NCBI RefSeq assembly: GCF_900112245.1
Contig: NZ_FOYX01000001.1
Coordinates: 1,351,856-1,415,855, forward strand
Reading direction: 5' to 3'
Source: Maribacter stanieri
GTDB taxonomy: Bacteria > Bacteroidota > Bacteroidia > Flavobacteriales > Flavobacteriaceae
Length of the DNA stretch: 64,000 bases
Below are positions 44,753 to 52,448 of this stretch, piece by piece. The notes below the pieces were generated by a model. That model was not told where the DNA came from and made no database searches. It worked only from the letters and a program-made list of their open reading frames with translations. Position numbers and translations under genes: made by a program. Positions within the stretch are counted from its first letter, which is position 1, and the number at the start of each line of letters is the position of its first letter.

Positions 44753-45071
44753 TTAAAGTCTTAACTTCTTTAAAATCAACAACTCCGAGCTTTTTTTCAA
44801 TCTTATTTTTTATCGATTTAATATGAGATGAAGTTTGAATAATGTTGAATTTTAATCAATCAACTTAACCCTTTTATTAAGCTCATTTTAAAATGAAGCT
44901 GTGCAAATGTTGTTTTTAAGTACATTTAACAACATATTTGAGTTTTCGTTATTCTGTATATTTAGATTGAATATTTTCATAATTATTAGTAATCTGAATA
45001 TTTTTAGCCTAACAACTAAAGATTAGTGCCCAACGTCATATTATTGAAAAGTATTAGAGTTTTTAAAACCT
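44753..45071. promoter_or_regulatory. Divergent intergenic region between the CBM9-like gene and the LytS-like kinase
   Basis: No gene is visible in these 319 bases. The region is strongly AT-rich. A near-consensus box CATATTTG (44933-44940) with TTG 20 bases upstream could be a plus-strand promoter, leaving a long leader for the kinase gene. I see no clear minus-strand consensus. Operators for the LytTR regulator encoded to the right could lie here. Confidence 0.3.
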
Positions 45072-46157
45072 ATGGATGTTAGATTAAGAAAGTTTTTAAG
45101 TAGGCCTAAGTTTTTTGGCACAAGTGAGATAAAACCTTGGCATCATATTTTGTTTTGGTTGGTCTATTTTGTCTTCAATACTTTTCGTTGGACTTTTATT
45201 CACGATGATTTTTTACTTTCCTTACGTACCAATTTAATTGGTTTTCCTATACATATGTTCTTGGCGTATTTAAACGCGTATTATTTAATGCCAAAATTTA
45301 TATACACTAAAAAATATGTTCAGTATACAATATGTATTCTTGCATCATTGTTTGTAATGTTATTGGCCAAATATAATCTTACTTATTATTTGGTAAGTAC
45401 TAATGTAATGCCAGAGGGCTTAGAGGTTATTAACACTTTAACAATTGGTTATGCGGTACAAACCATGATCGGTGAGGTCTATGTAATATCGTTTTTTACA
45501 GCTATAAAATTAACGGTAGATTGGCTTAGGGAGAGTAGTAAGCTTCATGATTTGGAAAAACGACAATTGAAAACCGAGCTTCGTTTTTTAAGGTCTCAAG
45601 TATCTCCACATTTTTTCTTTAATACCTTGAACAATATATACTCTTTAACTTTGGAGAAATCTGACCAAGCACCAGAGGTCATCTTAAAGTTGTCTGAACT
45701 TATGAGGTATTTGTTATATGCCACTAAAAAACAGCGACAAGATTTAACAAGTGAAATCAATTGTATTAGAAATTACATAGATTTGGAACGTATTCGTTTT
45801 GATGATTCTTTAAAGATAGATATGAATATTTCTGGTAATCTAGATAATTGTAAGATTCCACCTATGTTATTAATACCTCTTATAGAAAACTGTTTTAAAC
45901 ACGGTGCAAGTAAAAATATAGGAGAGATGAAAATTAAAATTGATATAAAAGTAGATGAGTTTTTTATGGATTTTAAAGTCTCTAATTCCATACCAAATGT
46001 CAATAAAGAATTTGTTTATCCTGTAAAAAGAGGTGGTATAGGCCTCTCTAACGTTAAAAAACGTTTGGAGTTGGGATATGGTAAAAATGATTATGATTTA
46101 AAAATTTTCGAAGAAAATAAAATGTTCAACGTTTTTTTAAAGCTAAAGGTAATATGA
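45072..46157 (+). CDS. LytS-like sensor histidine kinase
   Basis: A 361-aa membrane kinase. Four hydrophobic helices fill the first about 150 residues (ILFWLVYFVFNTFRW; YTICILASLFVMLLAKY). A coiled linker leads to the His_kinase domain with the phosphorylated histidine H180 in LRSQVSPHFFFNTLNNIYSL, and the ATPase box PPMLLIPLIENCFKHGASKN then GGIGLSNVKKRLEL. The input ligand is unknown; no periplasmic sensor domain is seen. The stop overlaps the next start as ATGA, so the kinase and regulator are made together. It is divergent from the glycan locus and may control it. Confidence 0.93.
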   Translation: MDVRLRKFLSRPKFFGTSEIKPWHHILFWLVYFVFNTFRWTFIHDDFLLSLRTNLIGFPIHMFLAYLNAYYLMPKFIYTKKYVQYTICILASLFVMLLAKYNLTYYLVSTNVMPEGLEVINTLTIGYAVQTMIGEVYVISFFTAIKLTVDWLRESSKLHDLEKRQLKTELRFLRSQVSPHFFFNTLNNIYSLTLEKSDQAPEVILKLSELMRYLLYATKKQRQDLTSEINCIRNYIDLERIRFDDSLKIDMNISGNLDNCKIPPMLLIPLIENCFKHGASKNIGEMKIKIDIKVDEFFMDFKVSNSIPNVNKEFVYPVKRGGIGLSNVKKRLELGYGKNDYDLKIFEENKMFNVFLKLKVI

Positions 46158-46867
46158 TTTTGAAAGTGATAGTAGTAGATGATGAGCCATTGGCAGTAAA
46201 TGTGATTAAAAATTATATACTTCGTGTTAAAGAATTGCAGTTAGAAGGCACTTTTTCCAATGCCTTAGATGCGTCCACCTTTTTAAGGGATAACGAAGTG
46301 GATATTATGTTCTTGGATATTAATATGCCATTTTTAGACGGACTGGAGTTTTTGAGTACCCTTCATAAAAAACCTTTTGTCATTATGACTACTGCTCATG
46401 AAGAACATGCACTTAAAAGTTTTGAGCTTGAAGCTATAGACTATTTGGTGAAACCAATTTCATTACCAAGATTCTTTAAATCTGTAGATCGTGTAATTGG
46501 TTTAAAGAAAGGTGCCAATAATGGTACATCAGATAAAGATGAAAAGCCTTCCATTTTTGTAAAAGTGGATAAAAAGAAATTACAGAAGATTTATCTAGAT
46601 GAAATAATGGTGATAGAAAGTCTCAAAGATTACATCAGAATTATAACACCAACATCTAAGTACATTATCCATAGAACATTAAGTAGTTTTACTGATGAAC
46701 TGCCAGGAGATAATTTTATTAGGATTCATAGGTCTTATACCATTGCTGTAGACAAAGTAAGCGTGGTTGAAGGTAATAGTGTAGAAATTGGCGGTATCAG
46801 ATATACCATTGGTAGAAGCTATTTGACAGATGCGAAAAGTAGAATATTAAATAACCTGACCGACTAA
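46154..46867 (+). CDS. LytTR-family response regulator
   Basis: A 237-aa two-domain regulator. The receiver has Asp9/Asp10, the phosphoacceptor Asp55 (IMFLDINMPFLDG), and Lys in YLVKPISLPRF. A short linker precedes a LytTR DNA-binding domain (about 138-235): IFVKVDKKKLQKIYLDEIMV, IESLKDYIRIIT, FIRIHRSYTIAVDKV and the final strands. It pairs with the LytS-like kinase by a 4-base overlap. Such pairs usually act on nearby genes; the target here is unproven. Confidence 0.94.
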   Translation: MILKVIVVDDEPLAVNVIKNYILRVKELQLEGTFSNALDASTFLRDNEVDIMFLDINMPFLDGLEFLSTLHKKPFVIMTTAHEEHALKSFELEAIDYLVKPISLPRFFKSVDRVIGLKKGANNGTSDKDEKPSIFVKVDKKKLQKIYLDEIMVIESLKDYIRIITPTSKYIIHRTLSSFTDELPGDNFIRIHRSYTIAVDKVSVVEGNSVEIGGIRYTIGRSYLTDAKSRILNNLTD

Positions 46868-46902
46868 ACATCTAGTTCAATCAACTACATATTTAATTTA
46901 TT

Positions 46903-47616
46903 GTGAGCGAGTTATTTAAGTTTAAACAGTTTGAAATAAATCAAGACCGTTGTGCTATGAAAATTGGTACAGATGGCGTTCTACTAGGTGCGTGGGCTAA
47001 CCTAGATAACGCTCCTGAGACTATTTTGGATATTGGTACTGGTACTGGGGTAATTGCATTAATGTTGGCTCAAAGAGGCGCGGCAGAAGTTATTGATGCT
47101 ATTGAGATAGATGCAGCCGCATATGAACAATGTGTTGATAATTTCGAATTATCACCATGGGGAGATAGATTGTATTGTTATCACGCCGGTTTAGATGAAT
47201 TTGTTGATGAGATTGACGATAAGTATGATTTAATTGTTTGTAATCCTCCATTTTATTCAGAAACAGTTACATCTGGTAATTTGCAACGTGATCAGGCAAG
47301 GCAGAATGAGTTTTTACCTTTCAGTGAATTGTTAGAAGGAGTTTCTAAATTGTTATCTGACAATGGTACTTTCGCCACCATTATACCTTTTAAAGAAAAA
47401 GAGTCGTTTCTAAAAATGGCTACTGAATTAGGTTTGTTTGTAAACGAATGTCTTCATGTAAAAGGCAACCCTACGGCAGAAATTAAGCGTACGTTGTTAT
47501 CCTTCTCACGAAATGATTCACCAAGTAAGGTGACTGATTTAATAATTGAAACAGACCGACATGTCTATACTACTGAGTATGTGGAGCTGACTAAAGATTT
47601 TTATTTAAAAATGTAA
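46903..47616 (+). CDS. trmN6: tRNA1(Val) (adenine37-N6)-methyltransferase-like
   Basis: A 237-aa SAM-dependent methyltransferase with GTG start at 46903. Motif I is ILDIGTGTGVIALMLAQRG, and the catalytic NPPF motif for N6-adenine methylation lies in DLIVCNPPFYSE. The N-terminus FKFKQFEINQDRCAMKIGTDGVLLGAW is typical of TrmN6 (YfiC), which modifies A37 of tRNA-Val. The length is right for the family. It follows the regulator gene by 36 bases and may be transcribed with it, though the functions are unrelated. Confidence 0.9.
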   Translation: MSELFKFKQFEINQDRCAMKIGTDGVLLGAWANLDNAPETILDIGTGTGVIALMLAQRGAAEVIDAIEIDAAAYEQCVDNFELSPWGDRLYCYHAGLDEFVDEIDDKYDLIVCNPPFYSETVTSGNLQRDQARQNEFLPFSELLEGVSKLLSDNGTFATIIPFKEKESFLKMATELGLFVNECLHVKGNPTAEIKRTLLSFSRNDSPSKVTDLIIETDRHVYTTEYVELTKDFYLKM

Positions 47617-47649
47617 CTTTAGTATTACATATTGTTATATTTCTTTAAT

Positions 47650-47657
47650 TATCTTTG
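47650..47657 (+). promoter_or_regulatory. -7 promoter element of the glutaryl-CoA dehydrogenase gene
   Basis: TATCTTTG matches TAnnTTTG and lies 14 bases before the ATG at 47672. A TTG at 47632-47634 is only 15 bases upstream, closer than the usual 19, so the -33 part is uncertain. Confidence 0.45.
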
Positions 47658-47671
47658 ATAAAAGCATTGTT

Positions 47672-48850
47672 ATGAGACCAGATTTATTTGAAGCACCAGA
47701 TTATTATAATTTAGACGATTTACTATCTGAAGAACATTTGTTGGTACGCGATGCTGCGCGCCAATGGGTGAAAAGAGATGTATCTCCTATTATTGAAGAA
47801 TATGCCCAAAAAGCAGAATTCCCAAAGCAGATTATTAAAGGTCTTGCAGAAATTGGTGCTTTTGGTCCTTACATACCAGAAGAATACGGTGGAGCAGGGT
47901 TAGATCAAATTAGCTACGGACTTATCATGCAAGAAATTGAAAGGGGAGATAGTGGTGTTCGTTCTACGGCTTCTGTACAATCATCATTGGTAATGTATCC
48001 TATTTATACTTATGGTACAGAGGAACAACGTAAGAAATATTTACCAAAATTAGCTTCTGGTGAATGGATGGGGTCTTTTGGATTAACAGAGCCTAACCAC
48101 GGTTCTAATCCAAGTGGTATGGAAACTAAATATAAAGATATGGGAGACCATTATCTTTTAAATGGTGCCAAGCTTTGGATTTCTAATTCACCTTTCTGTG
48201 ACATTGCCGTTGTATGGGCAAAAAATGAAGAAGGGCGTATTCATGGATTAATTGTTGAGCGTGGTATGGAAGGATTTACAACACCTGAAACACATAACAA
48301 ATGGTCATTAAGAGCTTCAGCTACTGGTGAGTTAATATTTGATAATGTAAAAGTGCCTAAAGAGAATCTTTTGCCAAATAAATCAGGTTTAGGAGCTCCA
48401 TTAGGATGTTTGGATTCTGCTAGATTTGGAATATCATGGGGTGCAATTGGTGCCGCAATGGATTGTTATGATACTGCCTTAAGATATGCTAAGGAACGTG
48501 TACAATTCGGTAAACCTATTGCAGCTACACAATTGCAACAAAAGAAATTGGCAGAAATGATAACAGAAATAACCAAGGCGCAATTACTGGCGTATAGATT
48601 GGGACAATTAAAGAATCAAGGTAAAGCTACTTCTGCGCAAATATCAATGGCGAAAAGAAACAATGTAGAGATGGCTATAAAAATAGCTCGTGAAGCAAGA
48701 CAAGTATTAGGTGGTATGGGTATTACTGGTGAGTACAGTATTATGAGGCATATGATGAATTTAGAAAGTGTTATTACTTATGAAGGTACGCACGATATTC
48801 ATTTATTAATTACAGGTGCCGATATTACGGGAATGCCTGCTTTTCAATAA
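47672..48850 (+). CDS. gcdH: Glutaryl-CoA dehydrogenase (acyl-CoA dehydrogenase family)
   Basis: A 392-aa flavoenzyme that oxidatively decarboxylates glutaryl-CoA to crotonyl-CoA in lysine and tryptophan breakdown. GcdH features are evident: GAFGPYIPEEYGGAGLDQISYGL, RGDSGVRSTASVQSSLVMYPI, GSFGLTEPNHGSNPSGMET, WSLRASATGELIFDNVKVP, ARFGISWGAIGAAMDCYDTAL. The catalytic Glu is in VITYEGTHDIHLLI. The length fits. It has its own promoter and a terminator downstream. GcdH is distinguished from other acyl-CoA dehydrogenases by the SGVRS segment, so I rate the call high. Confidence 0.92.
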   Translation: MRPDLFEAPDYYNLDDLLSEEHLLVRDAARQWVKRDVSPIIEEYAQKAEFPKQIIKGLAEIGAFGPYIPEEYGGAGLDQISYGLIMQEIERGDSGVRSTASVQSSLVMYPIYTYGTEEQRKKYLPKLASGEWMGSFGLTEPNHGSNPSGMETKYKDMGDHYLLNGAKLWISNSPFCDIAVVWAKNEEGRIHGLIVERGMEGFTTPETHNKWSLRASATGELIFDNVKVPKENLLPNKSGLGAPLGCLDSARFGISWGAIGAAMDCYDTALRYAKERVQFGKPIAATQLQQKKLAEMITEITKAQLLAYRLGQLKNQGKATSAQISMAKRNNVEMAIKIAREARQVLGGMGITGEYSIMRHMMNLESVITYEGTHDIHLLITGADITGMPAFQ

Positions 48851-48899
48851 ATTAACAGTTTGCTGTAATAGGCTTAACATACCATACGAAAACAAAAAT

Positions 48900-48977
48900 T
48901 ATCTTTGAACTGCACGGGTAAGATGTGTGTATGTTTTTTGAAATAAGCTATAGCCGATGGGAGCATCGGCTTTTTTT
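48900..48977 (+). ncRNA. Candidate short transcript: -7 box followed by a terminator
   Basis: TATCTTTG at 48900-48907 is a consensus -7 element. About 45 bases downstream lies a perfect terminator (48952-48977). A transcript of about 65 bases would result, and it contains no obvious coding frame. No TTTG sits at the right -33 spacing. It could equally be just the 3' trailer of gcdH. Confidence 0.25.
48952..48977 (+). terminator. Terminator of gcdH
   Basis: AGCCGAT-GGGAGC-ATCGGCT is a perfect 7-bp GC-rich stem, followed by T7. It sits between convergent genes, just before the GH1 stop at 48982. Confidence 0.9.
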
Positions 48978-48981
48978 ATGC

Positions 48982-50343
48982 TTAATTTTTAGTAGAAAAA
49001 AACTCACTAAACCATTTTCCAGATTCTTTGATAGTCCGTTTCAAGGTATTAAAATCAATATGTACGAGACCAAATCTTGGAAAATAACCTTCAGCCCACT
49101 CGAAATTATCTGTAAAGGTCCAAACAAAATAACCATGTACATTTAATCCTTCTTTCTTAGCTTTAAAAACTTGATTTAAATACTGCTGAAGAAAGTTTAA
49201 ACGTTCAGTATCTGCAATACCGCTTTTTACTACTTTGTCTTTAAAAGCGGCGCCATTTTCTGTAATGATAATTTTCTTTATCTGTGGATAATCGCTGTAC
49301 TTCTTAATCATGTTATAAATACTAGGTGGATACACCTCCCAGTCCATTAGCGTAGTTTTTACATTTCGTGTGCTCGCTTTTATAATTTTTGCTCTTATGT
49401 ATGGCACTAAAAGACTGTACTTGACTTTTTCCCTTGTATAATTTTGAATACCGATGAAATCAAAATCGAACTTACAATCTAACATATCGGTTGGTAGAAT
49501 ATATGGTTGTAGTTTCTTTAAAACAGTTGCATCGTCAGTTGGGTATCCCAAGCCTAAAACGGGTTCAATGAACAATCGGTTTAATAGGGCATCAACCTTA
49601 ATAGTTGTTTTTTGATCTCTTTTGTTTTGTCTGTACGGGTCAATTTGAGAACATGAAAAAGTGGATCCTATTTGTGCGTCAGGTATTAATTGGCGAAGTA
49701 ATCTGCCGCCTTTAGCTTGGCAAAGAACTGCATGATGTGCTGCTGGCAAGAAATTTTTTAAACCTTTTTTTCCAGGAGCATGTACTCCTAGAAAATAACC
49801 GGCTCCAGTAAAAACCATAGGCTCGTTCAAAACCATCCAATGTTTTACTCGGTCGCCAAAAGAATTGGCGCAGAGCGTTGTGAATTCCGAAAACCATTGA
49901 ATAATAGTTCTATTGGTCCAACCTCCTTTCTCTTCTAGAGCTTGTGGTAAGTCCCAATGATAAAGTGTAATCCAAGGTGTTATTCCTTGTGCTAGGCAAA
50001 AATTGATAACGTCATTGTAGAATTGTAATCCCTTTTCATTCACAGTTCCAATACCATTAGGTAATACTCTTGCCCAAGATATTGAGAATCGATAGTTATT
50101 TATATTCATTGACTTCATCAACAGAATATCTTCTTTGTATTTATTGTAAAAATCACAAGTGGTATTGGCATTTTCCCCGTTATAAATCTTTTTCGGATTT
50201 TCGGTAAATTTGTCCCAAATGGATTGTCCTTTGCCATCAGAATTATGACCACCTTCAATTTGATAAGCAGCAGTAGACACTCCCCATGTAAAATTTTCCC
50301 CAAAATGGGATGCCTTCAGAAAAAACTCTTTTTGTTTTTTCAA
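48982..50343 (-). CDS. Family GH1 beta-glucosidase
   Basis: A 453-aa cytoplasmic glycoside hydrolase of family 1. The N-terminal signature FTWGVSTAAYQIEGG is present, the acid/base Glu174 lies in WMVLNEPMVF, and the nucleophile lies in IIITENGAAF (about residue 366). There is no signal peptide. It hydrolyses terminal beta-linked glucose or galactose from small glycosides. It is the last of three overlapping minus-strand genes: its start overlaps the glycosyltransferase stop by four bases. The linkage to a glycosyltransferase and a phosphoesterase is unusual for a purely catabolic enzyme. Confidence 0.95.
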   Translation of the reverse strand: MKKQKEFFLKASHFGENFTWGVSTAAYQIEGGHNSDGKGQSIWDKFTENPKKIYNGENANTTCDFYNKYKEDILLMKSMNINNYRFSISWARVLPNGIGTVNEKGLQFYNDVINFCLAQGITPWITLYHWDLPQALEEKGGWTNRTIIQWFSEFTTLCANSFGDRVKHWMVLNEPMVFTGAGYFLGVHAPGKKGLKNFLPAAHHAVLCQAKGGRLLRQLIPDAQIGSTFSCSQIDPYRQNKRDQKTTIKVDALLNRLFIEPVLGLGYPTDDATVLKKLQPYILPTDMLDCKFDFDFIGIQNYTREKVKYSLLVPYIRAKIIKASTRNVKTTLMDWEVYPPSIYNMIKKYSDYPQIKKIIITENGAAFKDKVVKSGIADTERLNFLQQYLNQVFKAKKEGLNVHGYFVWTFTDNFEWAEGYFPRFGLVHIDFNTLKRTIKESGKWFSEFFSTKN

Positions 50344-51359
50344 TTTGATACCGACCTTTCATTGCAGATTACAGAGGCTTCCTCTAATAGTTGAGAAACA
50401 ATTTTGTCGGTAATATCTGGATAGTCCACTAAAACAGTAGAATCTGAATCTACCCATTTTTTTAATTTATCTAAATGTTTCTTCTTGAGAGATTTGATCA
50501 TAGGTACTCCCATTTCTGATAAAGCTGCTGCATTACATTGTTGTTCATATTGCCCTTTCATTGGTATTACCAATAGTTTCTTTTGCATGAACAGACTTTC
50601 TGCGGGCGCTTCAAAACCAGCACCACATAAAACACCTTTGCTAGTAGCCATACTATTTATAAAGGCTTCATTGGTAATAGGTTTAATGTGAATGTTTTTA
50701 CTGAAGTATTCATAGTTATTATGCTTTGAGAATACCTCCCATTTTGTGCTTTTCATTTGACTTAAAAAGTTCAATAATTTTTCATCACTGTATGAAGGAA
50801 GGTAGACAGTATAATGTTCACCTTTTGAAATTTCAGCAGAGCGTATGTCATTTCTAATAATGGGTGTATAAATGTTGGATTCATAAGATTTAAAATGAAG
50901 CCCATATTGATGAGTGGTGGGGGCATAATTATTCAAAATCCATTTACCCATTTTATCCTTTTTCTTAGGTTTTGGAGCTTGGGTAGATAATACAGCTGCT
51001 TGATGACTAAAACTATAGCATGGTTTGTTTTTTAATTTACATGCCCAAGCTGTAACAGGTTCAAAATCATTTATAATTAGATCATAATTTTCAATCGGTA
51101 TACTTTTAATTTCTTTTTGCAAACGCATAGAATTTGCTTTGTAATAGGTCTTCCAAATGTCTACTCCACCTTTTTTGCCAAAAATAAAGCTCAAGCCTTT
51201 TAATTGATATTTAATAGGATTAGGTAGCTTGATGTCTGCCTGTATTCCACTAACCAATAGGTCTAATGAAATATTATGTTTTAAAAGCGCAGGAATTACA
51301 TCGCGAGCCCTACTTAAGTGACCATTGCCCGTACCTTGTATTGCGTATAATACTTTCAT
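50340..51359 (-). CDS. MurG/GT28-like glycosyltransferase
   Basis: A 339-aa GT-B-fold protein. It begins KVLYAIQGTGNGHLSRARDV, a typical N-terminal glycine-rich nucleotide-sugar-enzyme motif, and contains YDLIINDFEPVTAWACKL. The donor-site region has GVLCGAGFEAPAESLFMQKKLLVIPMKGQYEQQ, like MurG or UDP-glucuronosyltransferases. The sugar and acceptor are unknown. It overlaps both neighbours by four bases (GH1 downstream, LpxH-like phosphoesterase upstream), so the three are co-translated. Confidence 0.85.
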   Translation of the reverse strand: MKVLYAIQGTGNGHLSRARDVIPALLKHNISLDLLVSGIQADIKLPNPIKYQLKGLSFIFGKKGGVDIWKTYYKANSMRLQKEIKSIPIENYDLIINDFEPVTAWACKLKNKPCYSFSHQAAVLSTQAPKPKKKDKMGKWILNNYAPTTHQYGLHFKSYESNIYTPIIRNDIRSAEISKGEHYTVYLPSYSDEKLLNFLSQMKSTKWEVFSKHNNYEYFSKNIHIKPITNEAFINSMATSKGVLCGAGFEAPAESLFMQKKLLVIPMKGQYEQQCNAAALSEMGVPMIKSLKKKHLDKLKKWVDSDSTVLVDYPDITDKIVSQLLEEASVICNERSVSN

Positions 51360-52219
51360 TTGGTTGCTTGGGTCATTCCACTAATTTTAAATTCTTCTAA
51401 AAGACTAGCAAATAGTTCAGCTTTCTCTAAAACATAGGTTTCTTCCTTGATATCTTCTGTATGGTCAATTACCAATTGATCATCGAGGTAGGAGTATAGT
51501 TTCCATTCTCCCTCATAGTATTCTAAGGAAGTTAAATTCTCTATCCAATCACCTGAATTTAAATAGGTGACCTCGCCTTTATCGGTTTTTATTTTACGTA
51601 TTTCCGGTTGATGAATATGCCCGCATATCACGTAGTCATACCCATTTTCTATTGCAATTTCTGCTGCAATCTGTTCAAAATCGTTTATAAACTTCACGGC
51701 AGATTTTACGCCGTTCTTTATTTTTTTGGACATTGAAATAGGACCCTTACCCATTTTCTTGCTGATAAAGTTTATCGCTCTATTTAAAAGGATCAAGAAA
51801 TCGTACCCTTTAGCGCCTAGCTTTGCAACCCATTTGGAGTGTTGCATGGTAACATCAAAAACATCACCATGAAAAATCCACGCTTTTTTATCCTCTAAAG
51901 GAATCACCATTTTATTAACGATACTAAGAGAGCCCATATTATTTCCTGAGAATTTCCTTAAGAGCTCATCGTGGTTACCGGTTATGTAATGAACGGGAAT
52001 ACCTTTGGCTACCCATTCAAGTAAAAGCTTTATCACCTTCATGTGAGATTTAGGCCAATAACGCTTGTTAAATTGCCAAATATCTACAATGTCACCATTG
52101 AGGATAACTTCTTTTGGCTTAATAGATTTTAAATATTTTAGAAGTTCTTTGGCGTGGCAACCATATGTTCCTAAATGAACATCTGATATGACTACGATGT
52201 CTATCGATCTTTTTTTCAT
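51356..52219 (-). CDS. LpxH-like metallophosphoesterase
   Basis: A 287-aa calcineurin-type phosphoesterase. Metal-binding motifs are DVHLG (VVISDVHLGTYG), GDIVD (ILNGDIVDIWQF), GNHDE (YITGNHDELLRK), and CGHIHQPE for the C-terminal histidines. UDP-2,3-diacylglucosamine hydrolases of this type cleave the lipid A precursor at the inner membrane; a paralogue with another phospho-sugar substrate is possible. It is the first gene of the three-gene overlapping operon. The 229 bases upstream hold no gene that I can see. Confidence 0.85.
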   Translation of the reverse strand: MKKRSIDIVVISDVHLGTYGCHAKELLKYLKSIKPKEVILNGDIVDIWQFNKRYWPKSHMKVIKLLLEWVAKGIPVHYITGNHDELLRKFSGNNMGSLSIVNKMVIPLEDKKAWIFHGDVFDVTMQHSKWVAKLGAKGYDFLILLNRAINFISKKMGKGPISMSKKIKNGVKSAVKFINDFEQIAAEIAIENGYDYVICGHIHQPEIRKIKTDKGEVTYLNSGDWIENLTSLEYYEGEWKLYSYLDDQLVIDHTEDIKEETYVLEKAELFASLLEEFKISGMTQATK

Positions 52220-52448
52220 AAGTATAATGCAGGTTCCTTTTTCTTAATTTTTGACAGAAGTAGAATCAGCATATACTTGAAGTTTTTTACAAGAAAAGCT
52301 AAAATGAAAAAGGTCAATTTGATAGATTTCATATACTGAAACTTATGACCGTAAAGATTCAATAAATCTATTGATGAAAAGGTTATTACTAACTTATGTT
52401 TGAGTTATGGGAGTGTTAAACTATTGACTATGAATGTATTTTTGTTAA

